From positions 8,870 to 32,634 of the forward strand of contig NWUY0300068360.1 in NCBI GenBank assembly GCA_004151065.3: DNA of 23,765 bases, in the 5' to 3' direction. Made by a program: the position numbers and the translations under genes. Under the pieces are notes generated by a model. The model had not been told where the DNA came from. It did no database searches and saw nothing but the letters and a program-made list of their open reading frames with translations. The stretch comes from Larix sibirica (lineage: Eukaryota > Streptophyta > Pinopsida > Pinales > Pinaceae). This document shows positions 9,969 through 18,619 of this stretch, in pieces (the first letter of the stretch is position 1; each line of letters starts with the position of its first letter).

Positions 9969-9978
9969 TATGACAGTG

Positions 9979-10560
9979 TTAACCCTAATGCGGTGCACCC
10001 TATTCAATGGCATATCGGTTCTAGGGATAATACAAAACACATTGTAAATACAAATTTGAAATAAAAATAATTGTGTTTTTTTTTAATTTGTAATGTTTTA
10101 ACCCTAATGTGGTGCGCCCAATTCCATGATGCATCGGTGCTATTGATAATATAAAACGAACCACGAACATAAATTTGAACAAAATACAGTCGTGTTTTTT
10201 TAATTTGGATAGTTTTAACCGTAACGAGGTGCGGTAATGTCTTTACGGCCCTGGTGCAGTAAATTAGACATACCGCACCGGTGATGAAAAAAACATTTAT
10301 AGTAATCTGGTGTTCTCCACTATTCGTTTACCCTATTTCGGTGCTTTCAAGTTCGTGGCACCCCGGTGCGCTTTGGTAATATAAACGGATTGGTAATAAA
10401 TTTAGTTTTTTTTTATTCGAAGGTGTTTTTGGTCGCGGTGCCAGATGATCTATTGTCAATACCAGTGCGTTTGGGTTGTATACGCACTAGTGCATTTGAA
10501 ATGTATAAACGCACTAGAAAAAAACATCAATTAAAACCTCTGCTTGCTCGCCTCCGTTAC
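9979..10560. repeat. GGTGCGC-type ~118-bp tandem repeats, right block
   Basis: The phrase aacc(c/g)taa(t/c)g(c/t/a)ggtgc recurs at 9981, 10100 and 10217, spacings of 119 and 117. Between the anchors lie cggt(t/g)cta, gataata(c/t)aaaac, aataaatttgaa and a T-run. After 10260 the units are looser but keep gtgcg(c/t)tt and cactagtgca motifs to about 10515. The block is direct-oriented with the block left of LINE-A. It is interpreted as CACTA subterminal repeats, which in that superfamily are short transposase-binding repeats near the ends. Confidence 0.65.
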
Positions 10561-10564
10561 TAAC

Positions 10565-10645
10565 CTCTGCTATAAATAGATATTTGGGGTCTTTTTAGAG
10601 GAGCATCCGCTATAACCTCCGCTAAAGAGCCTTTTCCTTGTAGTG
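10565..10645. mobile_element. CACTA-type transposon terminus (right end)
   Basis: Read on the minus strand from 10645 the sequence begins CACTACAAGGAAAAGG, then CTCTTTAGCGGAGG and TATAGCGGATG. CACTACAAGAAAA with following TAGCGGAGG-like repeats is the standard terminal inverted repeat of plant CACTA (En/Spm) elements. The element body lies to the left (the repeat blocks, interrupted by LINE-A). The partner end with an inverted copy was not found between 1 and 10645, so the element is either truncated or starts outside the window. No transposase (TNP2-like) coding is recognisable. The 3-bp target duplication cannot be checked without the other end. Confidence 0.7.
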
Positions 10646-10649
10646 AAGA
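10632..10649. repeat. LINE-B target-site duplication, 5' copy
   Basis: The 18 bases ttttccttgtagtgaaga match 15325-15342 at 15 of 18 positions, with a 12/13 core (cttgtagtgaaga versus cttgtagtgagga). The copy includes the CACTA terminus, so LINE-B inserted at the end of that element. Confidence 0.75.
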
Positions 10650-12480
10650 CGCTAAAGGAGTCGAAATTTCTGGTTGTGCAGATATTCGATAGGAAGCATT
10701 CTATCATTACAAAGATTTGTATACGGAGCAAGGGAATGAAAATGTAACAACTAGGCAGTAAATGTTGGAAAATATTTTGTCATTGGTAATGGATGATGAG
10801 AATCAGATGTTAAGTAAATACATTAGTGAAGAAGAAGTTTTAGCAGTAGTTAGAGGTCTTAGGCCTGACAAATCCCCGGGACCAAATGGATTTTCTATCC
10901 ATATTTATCAAGCCTATTGGTCTATTATCAATAAATATTTATGTAAAATGTTGAACTACACTAAAGACAAAGAGAATATTGGAGGAGCAACAACCTCTTC
11001 TTTTCTTTCCTTGATTCCTAAAGAAGCCCGACCCACCTTTCTAACCAGATTTAGGCGTATTTCCCTATGTAATTCTTCTCACAAGATATTACCTAAGATT
11101 ATAGCCAACCATAAGAAATCCCTTATGTATAGGCTTATTTCAGAAGGGCAGGGTAGCTTTATGGAGAAAAGACAGATAGTTGACAATATTGTCCTAGTTC
11201 AAGAATCAATGCATTTCAACATCACTCGAAAATATTAGGGAATAGTAGTCAAGATAGATATGGCTATTGCCTTTGATCGCGTACGTCTTAGTTTCTTGTA
11301 TGATGTTCTTTCAACATTTGGTTGCTCTCCTCTCTTTTTAAAGATGATAAAGGCATGTGTAAACTTCCCTTGGATTGCTCCTTTGGTTAATGGAAGACCA
11401 ACAAATTTCTTTCAGGATTCCAGGGGGTTGCGGCAAGTTTTCCCTCTTTCTTCGTTTTTATATATTCTTAGGGCTGAAACCTTGGGGATAAAGCACTCTA
11501 AAGAACGTGATGAAGGAAAGCTTCGTGGTATTAGAATTGCTAGGGGATCCAAATCTATAAATAATGCTCAGTTTGCAAATGATACAATTATGCTTGGTGG
11601 AGCCTCGGTTATAATAGATAGCAGATTCAAGCAATCACTTGATTGATTCCTTGATGCCTCTGGAGGAGAAGTAAATAAGGCAAAAAGTAACATTTATGGT
11701 TGGAATGTTTCTCCTAAGCTTGTGCAAAGTATCTCTAGGGTGTTAGGATTTTTTGGTCAGACTTAGTGGACTTCGTTTAAATATCTTGGTATCCATGTTA
11801 TATATAAACGAACCTATTTGTTAGACTAGGAGAAAATTCTTCAGAAATTCAAGGATAAAATTCAAAGTTGGGGCATGCGCTGGCTCAATCCAACTGGTAA
11901 AATTGTCTTAATTAGGTCAGTTCTTTCCTCCATTTCCCTTTTTCAATTCTCCTCCCTTCTTGATCCTACTGGCATTTTAAATAATCTTTGTACACATATC
12001 AAAAAATTTCTTTGGAAATGTGGAAAATCCAATACCAAAAAATTCGATTTCATAAATTGGGAAAGAATGAAATCCCCTAAAGGACATGGCAGATTGGGTA
12101 GTTGTGACCCTAAATTAATGAATTTGGATATGGGATCCAAATTGATATGGAAGTTGGTCTCAGATGAAGCAACTTGGTGGAAAAAGATTCTTAGAAGCAA
12201 GTACTTCTCTCATTCCAAGCTTAGATGTGTGGACACTTGTCACTATGATGGTGAAGGTTCTAACATATGGAAGTTGTGTAAAGCTTCAGGTAGAATCATT
12301 CAATATGGCTTATACTAGATACCTGGTAATGGAAAAAGGATAACAATTCGGACATATAGTGTTCTCGGAGCCCCACCTTTTAATCAAAATGAAGAACTAT
12401 CTCTTATTATGAATTGGTTAAGTGATTGTGGAATTGAGACTTTGTTTGATCTTTTTGAATGGGATGAAGATGGTAATTAG
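10650..12480 (+). pseudogene. LINE-B ORF2 fragment: reverse transcriptase
   Basis: Coding begins at the truncation point (DAKGVEISGCADIR, a TAG, EAFYHYKDLYTEQ). Then follow LRPDKSPGPNGFSIHIYQ, SFLSLIPKEARP, FRRISLCNSSHKILPKII, GSFMEKRQIVDNIVLVQES, VKIDMAIAFDRV (first catalytic Asp), FPLSSFLYILRAET and QFANDTIMLGG. The last is the catalytic box: FADD has become FAND at 11572-11583 (GAT to AAT), which would abolish polymerase activity. FKYLGI and MRWLNPTGKIVLIRSVLSS form the thumb region. Stops at about 11236, 11641, 11764, 11827, 12316 and 12478 interrupt it, mostly TAG at expected Trp or Gln codons. The peptide open at 10762-11238 starts with an ATG internal to the domain, not a true start. 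Confidence 0.87.
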
Positions 12481-12548
12481 TCTTGCTGGAAGCATCTTTC
12501 TATACCATATTTCTTGACTTCCTCTTGTGATGTTCTTCTTCGTTAGCT

Positions 12549-12917
12549 TCATGGAGCTGGTCCTATAAGCCTTGGAAGCAAAGATACATAGGTTGGAGAA
12601 AAAGGGGGCTATATTCGGTTAAGGAAGGCTATGGAAAAATATATTTAGAACAATCACACCCTCCCTTTTCTAGACCATGGGAAAAAATTTGGCATCTGGA
12701 TGGTCTTCCAAAAATCAACATTTTTTTATGGGTTTTAATTCATGGTAAAATTCTTACTATTGAAAACCTTCAAAATCGTCATATCCATGGCCCTTCCAGA
12801 TGTCCTTTGTGTAAAAAAGCCGACGAGTCAATTTCTCACCTTTTTTTTCATTGTAAGTATATTAAGCAGGCTTGGAATAGTGTTTTGAAGGAGCTTGGTA
12901 ATAACTTTGACTTGTAA
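12549..12917 (+). pseudogene. LINE-B ORF2 fragment: zf-RVT domain
   Basis: A 122-codon stretch is open without stops: WKQRYIGWRKRGLYSVKEGY, PWEKIWHLDGLPKINIFLWV, LIHGKILTIENLQNRHIHGP, then CPLCKKADESISHLFFHC. The ligands fit C-x2-C (codons at 12801 and 12810) and H-x4-C (12837 and 12852), so the zinc site is complete here, unlike in LINE-A. It ends at TAA 12915-12917. After that the recognisable WxxRNxxIF element (VLIARNRDIF-like, near 13022-13055) appears in a shifted frame. Confidence 0.85.
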
Positions 12918-13319
12918 TTGGAGTAGTTTATTTTTGAATTGGAAAGCTAAATTTCCAAGGAGTTTAATTGGTATGCTAACTCGTCTTTGGCTGTAAATTC
13001 CAAAGTATGTTTTTTGGAAAGTTTTGATTGCCAGAAACCGTGATATTTTTTACAACAAGAATATTTTAGCAATTGCCACGACTATCTCTGCTAAATCGCT
13101 TTTGAGCGAAGTTATTCAAGTGTGAATCAATAGTATGCTAATATCTGAAATTTTGACAATGGCTTAGGCGAAATGGTTAAAAAAAAATTTCCCTCGTGGT
13201 GGAAGTCCTGTCAGACTGCGTAGAGTTCCATTCAAGCTGTGCATTGGAAGGCTGAAAAGAATCAGGAATAGATTCAATCCTGGAAGTTGAAAATGAACTA
13301 GGAAGAATTTAAAAAGTGG

Positions 13320-13777
13320 ATGAGCAGTTTGCAGAGCTATATTCTCTTTTTTGATGGATCCTTGAAAGGTAATCTTGGAGAAATAGGTGCGATGGGGGGT
13401 GTTATTTTTTACCCTGTAGGAACTATAGTTAGTTTGCGTGTGGTCTAGGAATAAACACCAATAATCAAGTTGAGTGGTATCTTTATCTAGGATTGAAGGA
13501 ATCTATCAATTTAAGAATTCAATCGCTTGTGGTGATAAGATAGTCTTTCCTTATCATTTCCCAATTTAGGCGTCGCCAGGAGATTATGGACCAAATAGCG
13601 GGCATGCTTCATAAGCGTCTTCTCGGTCTTCTTCTTCAAATTTTGAATGTTCAGTTTTTCCATGTTCAAAGAGAGCATAATGCTATTGCAGATAAACTTG
13701 CTAATCAAGCCTTGCAATTACCTTGTGGGGGTCTTATGAAAAATGAGCGCCAAATTATTTCTTGTTGGCTCCCTTAG
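13320..13777 (+). pseudogene. LINE-B ORF2 fragment: RNase H domain and end of ORF2
   Basis: It starts with ILFFDGSLKGNLGEIGAMGG (first catalytic Asp), then after a frameshift TNNQVEWYLYLGLKESINL (catalytic Glu in the QxEW motif). The GDS site is now a stop context near 13535, LIISQFRRRQEIM follows, and the domain ends with FFHVQREHNAIADKLANQAL containing the last Asp. The frame stops at TAG 13775-13777 after CWLP. This is a typical plant LINE ribonuclease H, broken by at least one indel and several stops. Confidence 0.8.
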
Positions 13778-14393
13778 TTGTTTTGCATTTGATCAAATTA
13801 TTTCATGATTAAAGTTCTATCACACATCATTTGTAATGGTGTTGAGAGATTCAATGAATATCCATGTCTTCTCCCATGCTCGTGGAGATAGGCTCATCAT
13901 ACTAGATTCTATCTTCAAGGATTTAGAGGTAATCCATCCTTTGAATTGTTTCGATACTACTCTTTCTTGTGTTTGTAAGGTTTGGGATACTGGTGTTTGG
14001 GGGGATTCTATTGGCTCCAATTTAGCTTTGGGGATGCTTTCTGTTTGGAATGACCGGAGTTTTCCTTTGGTTTCCTTTTGTGATAGAGAAGAAGCGTTCA
14101 CTTTATATTTATTTTGGGTTGGTGGAAAGCCTGGTCTTCCAGGGTCGATTTGGAACCAGACATAGATCTCTTTGAATTCTTTGTTTGGTTTCTCCAATGG
14201 TCGTGTTGGCATTGAGAGAATTTCTTGGGTTGGTAGAAGTCTTGCCCCTTTAGTGGCTTCTTAGGACTAGATAGAGCACTCTAATAATTTTGTTGGTGGT
14301 CTCTACATTGTGAAGTTTTTTTTTGGAAACTTTACTAGTTGAATTTGTGTTGGTATCGGCAATTATCAAAGGATTTGGAACTGCATTGCTAAT
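13778..14393 (+). other. LINE-B post-RNase H region, part 1
   Basis: Between the end of ORF2 and the coiled-coil frame lies about 615 bases inside the element. A 109-codon plus-strand stretch (13836-14165) reads with natural-looking composition (IHPLNCFDTTLSCVCKVWD, SVWNDRSFPLVSFCDREEAF, FWVGGKPGLPGSIWNQ), ends in TAG, and the frame then continues another ~30 codons. No family is recognised. The antisense frame across 13820-14212 is also open, so coding strand and status are uncertain. LINE-A has nothing comparable. Confidence 0.35.
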
Positions 14394-15047
14394 ATGGACA
14401 TTGAAAAGAAGTTAGAGGAACTTTCAGAGAGAATAAGCGAGTCTTGTGCTAGTATCCATGACATTCAACATCATATGAGGTTTTTGAAGGATCAAATGGA
14501 AGGTTTAATTGTTGTTGTACACCAGTTAACCGCCCATTCGTCTGTTCTGGATGGTCGTTTGGACCAAATTGAAGAAACCTCTCATAAGATTTCAAGCTTC
14601 ACTTCTGGGATGGATTCCCATCTAATTGATGTTGAAGGTGTTATTCGTGCTTGTGATGAGTAGGTTAAAGTGATTTCAAAGTCCGTTTCCAAGCATGAGG
14701 ACCTCATTGCCGGGGAAAATTCTAAGGCTGGTGAAAATTCAGAGGATAAACCTATTGATGGATTCTCTGTTCTACAGCCAATTCAAATCATCTCCAGCTC
14801 AGAGGAGAGAGTTGGTGTTGCATAGGATAGTCATGAAAATCAGAATATGGATAGTGAAGAAACAAAGGAAGATACTAGAGATTCCCAGGATGAAAATGAT
14901 GATGAAATTATGGATGAAGATTATGAAGATGTTAAAGAAACTATGGAAGATGACATAGATTATGACGATGACAGTTGTGAAGAAGATGCAGAAGATGAAT
15001 CTCCAGAGCACAGTTTTGAAAATGAAGAGGAATTGTTTAAAGTCTAG
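14394..15047 (+). pseudogene. coiled-coil and acidic-tail reading frame in the LINE-B 3' region
   Basis: From ATG 14394 a single frame of about 217 codons runs to TAG 15045-15047 with only two internal stops, both TAG (14661 and 14823), and no indel. Residues 1-89 (MDIEKKLEELSERISES, then MRFLKDQMEGLIVVVHQL and LDGRLDQIEETSHKISSF) show heptad spacing of Leu/Ile/Val and look like a coiled coil. A Ser/Glu/Lys-rich linker follows, then about 65 residues overwhelmingly Asp/Glu (DENDDEIMDEDYEDVKETM, DDIDYDDDSCEEDAEDES). It has no RT, nuclease or zinc motif and I do not recognise the protein. Because it lies between the target-site duplications, it was carried by the LINE when it inserted. It may be a third ORF of this LINE family or a captured host transcript; which cannot be decided here. 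Confidence 0.5.
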
Positions 15048-15299
15048 GTTTTAGATAGTAATGTTAGTATCTGGTTTAATTTTATGAAATTTTTTTGTTT
15101 GCTACTCGTTGGACAGTATGTAAAAATTTATAGTAGTTCGGGAAGTTTTGTGCTTTGTTATAAGTTAGCTCCTTTTTGGATGACTATACTTAAGAACTTT
15201 TCCTCTCATGATACTGTTCAAGAACCTTTGAAATTTTATTGAGGAAATTTTTTACTGTTATGCTGAAATTTTTAGCCTTTTATAAATATAAATTACCCA

Positions 15300-15324
15300 T
15301 TCTTGTTAAAAAATAATAATAAGA
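15300..15324 (+). other. LINE-B 3' tail
   Basis: The element ends with a short A-rich tail turning into an AAT-type repeat (aaaaaataataataag) directly before the right target-site duplication. Such short simple-repeat tails are common at plant LINE 3' ends. Confidence 0.65.
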
Positions 15325-15342
15325 TTATTCTTGTAGTGAGGA
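15325..15342. repeat. LINE-B target-site duplication, 3' copy
   Basis: ttattcttgtagtgagga matches the 5' copy at 10632-10649 in 15 of 18 positions. It contains a second copy of the TTGTAGTG end of the CACTA element; the original right flank of that element follows from here. Confidence 0.75.
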
Positions 15343-15689
15343 TGGTAATATATTTGTAGAGTATGCCACTTTTTTTGTTTCTACATGGATCACTTGTATG
15401 CTATTTGGGAACACAAATTGCGTTGAGCAATATCAACTTATAAACAATCAAATGTGTAACACTAGAATAAGTAACATTGCGATATTATAGAAGATGCAGT
15501 GACAAATAAGTGAGAAATAATTGACCAACTGATGAAAATGCTACTGTGAATGTAATAATGGAATTAAAATTATTTGTTAATATATTTATCTTGGAACATG
15601 AATTTATTCTATGAAATGATTCAATCACTAACAAAATATACTTAACCCCCATCATTACCAAACTTATTCATGTTTATGACCCCATCATT
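15343..15689. other. gene-free AT-rich stretch
   Basis: This is the original flank to the right of the CACTA element, leading into the Penelope-like remnant. No open frame, repeat or motif that I can support. Confidence 0.5.
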
Positions 15690-16291
15690 TAAACAAGGAA
15701 GGATCCCACCTCAGTAACACCCTCCTAACCAATGACTATCCCTTATCTCTTATTAACAAAACTTTCTGTGGTGTCCTTCATCCTAAATTCAAGCAACCCA
15801 AACACATTTCGTAGCTCCAAGTTGTAATTTATCTTCCTTATATTCATGGGATTATTGATCGCATCTCTAAGATCTTAATGAGAAAGAACATCAACAGGGT
15901 CTTTAAACCCCACAAAACCTTGAAGCAGTTATTCATAAGTGTTAAAGACAAATTTGACCCCCTTCTCTCCCAAGGGGTCTACCAAATTCCTCGTTCTTGC
16001 TGAAAATCCTACATTGGACAAATTAGGAGATCCATCCAAGCTAGACTCAGAGTGCACATACTCGACACTAACCATAACCGCCTTAATAAATTTGCTATAG
16101 CAGAGCACTCCTACAAAGCTAATCGCCTTGTTTGCTTTGACCAAGCTAATGTTTTAGCTTCCACACCTCATTACTTTTCGTGCCTCATTGGAGAAGCTCT
16201 TGAAATAGAAAACACCCTAACAATTTTAACCGGGCATATGGTTATAAGCTCAGATAATGGTGGAAACCTAATCCACCATTTTGGTGATTAA
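15690..16291 (+). pseudogene. Penelope-like retroelement remnant: end of RT and GIY-YIG endonuclease
   Basis: Penelope-like elements (PLEs) encode a reverse transcriptase followed by a GIY-YIG endonuclease. The plus strand first shows TLLTNDYPLSLINKTF, resembling the NGYP stretch of the PLE RT C-terminus. Then LPYIHGIIDRISKIL, NINRVFKPHKTLKQLF and VKDKFDPL match the PLE linker (LPYVxGxSExIxRxL, vxFkPxxTL, VKD). The nuclease follows: QGVYQIPRSC, a TGA at 16001 where Gly is usual, then KSYIGQIRRSIQARLRVH (GVYxIPCxCGxxYIGxTxRxxxxRxxEH), FAIAEHSYK and VCFDQANVLA (SAIAEHxxxxxHxIxF), and EALEIEN before DNGGNL (usual REAxEI..NRDDG). The frame from about 15710 to the stop at 16289-16291 holds only two stops. 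The RT core is missing to the left, so it is 5'-truncated. The assignment rests on motif order and is strong. Confidence 0.82.
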
Positions 16292-16450
16292 TTTTCATTG
16301 ATCCATTTTCCAATACTTTTAGCTTTATCCCTTGTATGTCCCTTTAATTTTGTTTTTCTTTCTTTAATATCATTATATTTCCTTTTTAATCTTAATCTCT
16401 TTTCTTAACATTACCATTATTTTTATAATATAACATAAATTCAATTTCCC

Positions 16451-16600
16451 CTCTCTCTATGTTTTCTATCCATTTAATGTTTTTAATTATGTTTATTATC
16501 TCTCTACATTTTCTATCCATTTAATGTTTTTAATTATGTTTAATATCTCTCTATGTCTTTTATTCATTTAATGTTTTTAATTATATTTATTATTTATTTC
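16451..16600. repeat. 47-bp tandem repeat, three copies
   Basis: catttaatgtttttaatta starts at 16471, 16518 and 16565, exactly 47 bases apart. The flanking tctctctatgttttctatc part also recurs, with slight changes. A small minisatellite in T-rich DNA just after the Penelope-like remnant. No gene. Confidence 0.75.
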
Positions 16601-17338
16601 CTTAACTATTATACTTTTTCATACTTCTTTATATTTATATTTATTTCCCTTAACAAACCCACGTAAATCTTTTTCTTCTTTACATTTACTCTTGTCCAAT
16701 CTTTCCACCCTTTAACCTTGATTCATTTTTTACTCAATTAATTACTATTAACTAAATTCTAATGACCATTTATTTCAATCTCTATATAATCACCCATAAT
16801 CACTATTTTCTAATATCCTTTAGCTTTTATATCAATCCCTTGATGCTAAGTGGAGTGTCAACTCTAAAAGTTGGAATGTTTCTAAACTATTAACATTGTA
16901 TAACTCCAGAAATTACTTCACACTAATTAACCATGTCTATAATAAAACATCATCACCGCCATTCACCAACTCTTTAACACATGGTTAAGCCATTGTGGCT
17001 CTTTACAACCACATTACAGTCAATATAATAACAACTAGTAACAACATTTTGGTTCTTGAACCGTAATCACTAATTACTGATCTCGTCATAAAAGAGGTGG
17101 TTATAAATTCCATTAATCCCAACATTTTTTTTTTTTTTAATGTTAGTGAATCGAATAGAATTAGACTTTAACTGTTTGCAACTATAAAATGATGAACAAT
17201 CGATATAAATAGTGAAGAGAGATTCCTAAGAGGGAGAAAATTGTTAGAGTGACCGTTGTGGAGTTAACCAAATCATGGAAAAAGGCGAAGGCAAGAGCTT
17301 TAATATGACCATCTGATCAATGGATTATGGAAGGTAAT
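16601..17338. other. gene-free AT-rich stretch
   Basis: T-rich and then A-rich decayed sequence, including a 12-base T run near 17127. No supported gene, RNA or element boundary. Confidence 0.5.
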
Positions 17339-17510
17339 GATGGACCATAAAAAGGGTAGGTGGATTGGCTTCTTTATGGATCTAATCCCAATTCATATTG
17401 ATGTTATATGATGGACCATAGAAGGTCTAGGTGGATTGCCTTCTTTATTGATGTTAAATGATGGACCATAAAAGGGGTCGGTGGAATAGCTTCTTTATGG
17501 AACTAATGCT
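17339..17510. repeat. three-copy short repeat (gatggaccata...cttcttta)
   Basis: A ~48-bp unit beginning gatggaccata and ending cttctttatg(g)a(t/a)ctaat begins at 17339, 17410 and 17460. The inner part (aaaaggg.. ggtggattggcttcttta) is well kept. The first spacing (71) includes extra sequence; the second (50) is almost direct tandem. Origin unknown. Confidence 0.7.
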
Positions 17511-17542
17511 CCATTACAACTATACAATCAAGAATATTTTTT

Positions 17543-17572
17543 GATATATATATATATATATTTCATTTGAGT
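17543..17572. repeat. TA microsatellite
   Basis: About ten TA dinucleotides in a row after gatatttttttga-like DNA. A simple-sequence repeat without other function visible. Confidence 0.8.
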
Positions 17573-18619
17573 TAAAGGATAAATATATTTTGTAGATACA
17601 TTTGGTATTGAGATAGAATTAACGATTTATTCCTCATAAAAAAATATAACCAGGATTTTTCATTTCATGGTTTATGATGCATAATATGAAATCATCTAAT
17701 ATAGAAAAAAAAGCGAGCAATGTATGTTTTACTAAATATCCATGATTAAATATTAATAATTCGCTTTTATCCATAAAATATGGCATATATCACTATTATA
17801 TTCTTCATGTAGTAATTTGTGTGTATCCATAATCTAAAAAAAATCATACAACCTATGAAAATCGTGAAAATAGTATTCTCATATGAAGTTTGGTTGTTAA
17901 TGGAGGTATCATATGTAAGTAAAAATAATGGTTTTTTTTAAAATATCAATATTTTTTATTTCCCTCATTGCCCTGTACAGGTCAATTGTAACTCTTCTTT
18001 GGATAAAGAGTATGTTTCTCTGTTAAAAAATATTTGTAAACAAGTTTAAAACAAATTGTATTAAATATATATAAAGATGCTTTAACTCCATATATTGGAA
18101 GTAATAAGTTTATCATTTTGTCTTTTCCATTCATTTAATTGATTGCGAGCATTGAGTCATCAAAAATTTGTAAGTTTAATATTCCATATCGTGCAACTAA
18201 TTTTTATGAAAATTTAAGAGCCATAACCTTTTGATAATTGTTTGTCTCTTGACGTAATCCAACTTTGATATGATGCTATGAGAATAATTTAGCAAAAGAA
18301 TACCCCCAACACTACTATTTGGGGGATCACCTTCATTGGCTTTGTCCAAATATCCCAAAGTTCTAGATTTGTCAATTGGAGCACATGTCAATTGTCTCTG
18401 AGTCTTGAATTTTATATCGAATTTGATACTTGAGAAGATAGTTTTGTTTGGGAGGTATATTGGAGGGGAGGGATGTGCCTATCCTAAAAAATTCATGCAT
18501 TTCTAGGTAGCCAAATACCCTAGGAAACAATAAATGGGTGTCCTTTGAAAGCTTTAAGTTCTAATTTCTAGATCTCAGTCTCCAGACAAACAAAAACTGT
18601 ATCTCCTTTCTAATTGTCA
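17573..18619. other. gene-free AT-rich stretch
   Basis: No gene supported. Short open frames exist (for instance 18391-18197 minus) but match nothing known to me. The minus strand near 18420-18619 may be the decayed downstream part of the zf-RVT remnant described next. Confidence 0.45.

Larger units (their letters stand above)
10650..15324 (+). mobile_element. LINE-B: 5'-truncated, decayed L1-type LINE
   Basis: A second plant L1-type LINE, plus strand, about 4.7 kb, bounded by the target-site duplications at 10632-10649 and 15325-15342. It lacks the 5' UTR, ORF1 and endonuclease; it begins inside ORF2 just before reverse transcriptase, as expected when target-primed reverse transcription stops early. 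RT, zf-RVT and RNase H follow in the usual order, then about 1.5 kb of unusual 3' sequence and a tail of aaaaaataataataag. Many stops and several frameshifts are present. Protein-level similarity to LINE-A is clear but far from identity (compare FDPDKAPGPDGYS with LRPDKSPGPNGFS), so it is a separate family or an older copy. Confidence 0.88.

Noticed and set aside
10762-10764. ATG at 10762 as start of a LINE-B protein
   Set aside because: Coding sequence of the same domain continues upstream to 10650 (EAFYHYKDLYTEQ), so this Met is internal and the element is 5'-truncated.
13820-14212. Minus-strand 130-codon open frame
   Set aside because: It lies antisense within LINE-B, opposite a stretch continuous with the element's coding direction, and has no recognisable domain. 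Kept only as a doubt on strand.
14799-15011. Minus-strand hydrophobic open frame (Ile/Phe-rich)
   Set aside because: It is the antisense of the acidic GAT/GAA-rich coding stretch on the plus strand; its hydrophobicity is a codon artefact.
16451-17510. Short regularly spaced repeats as a CRISPR array
   Set aside because: The units are adjacent or irregular tandem repeats without unique spacers, in a plant nuclear context.
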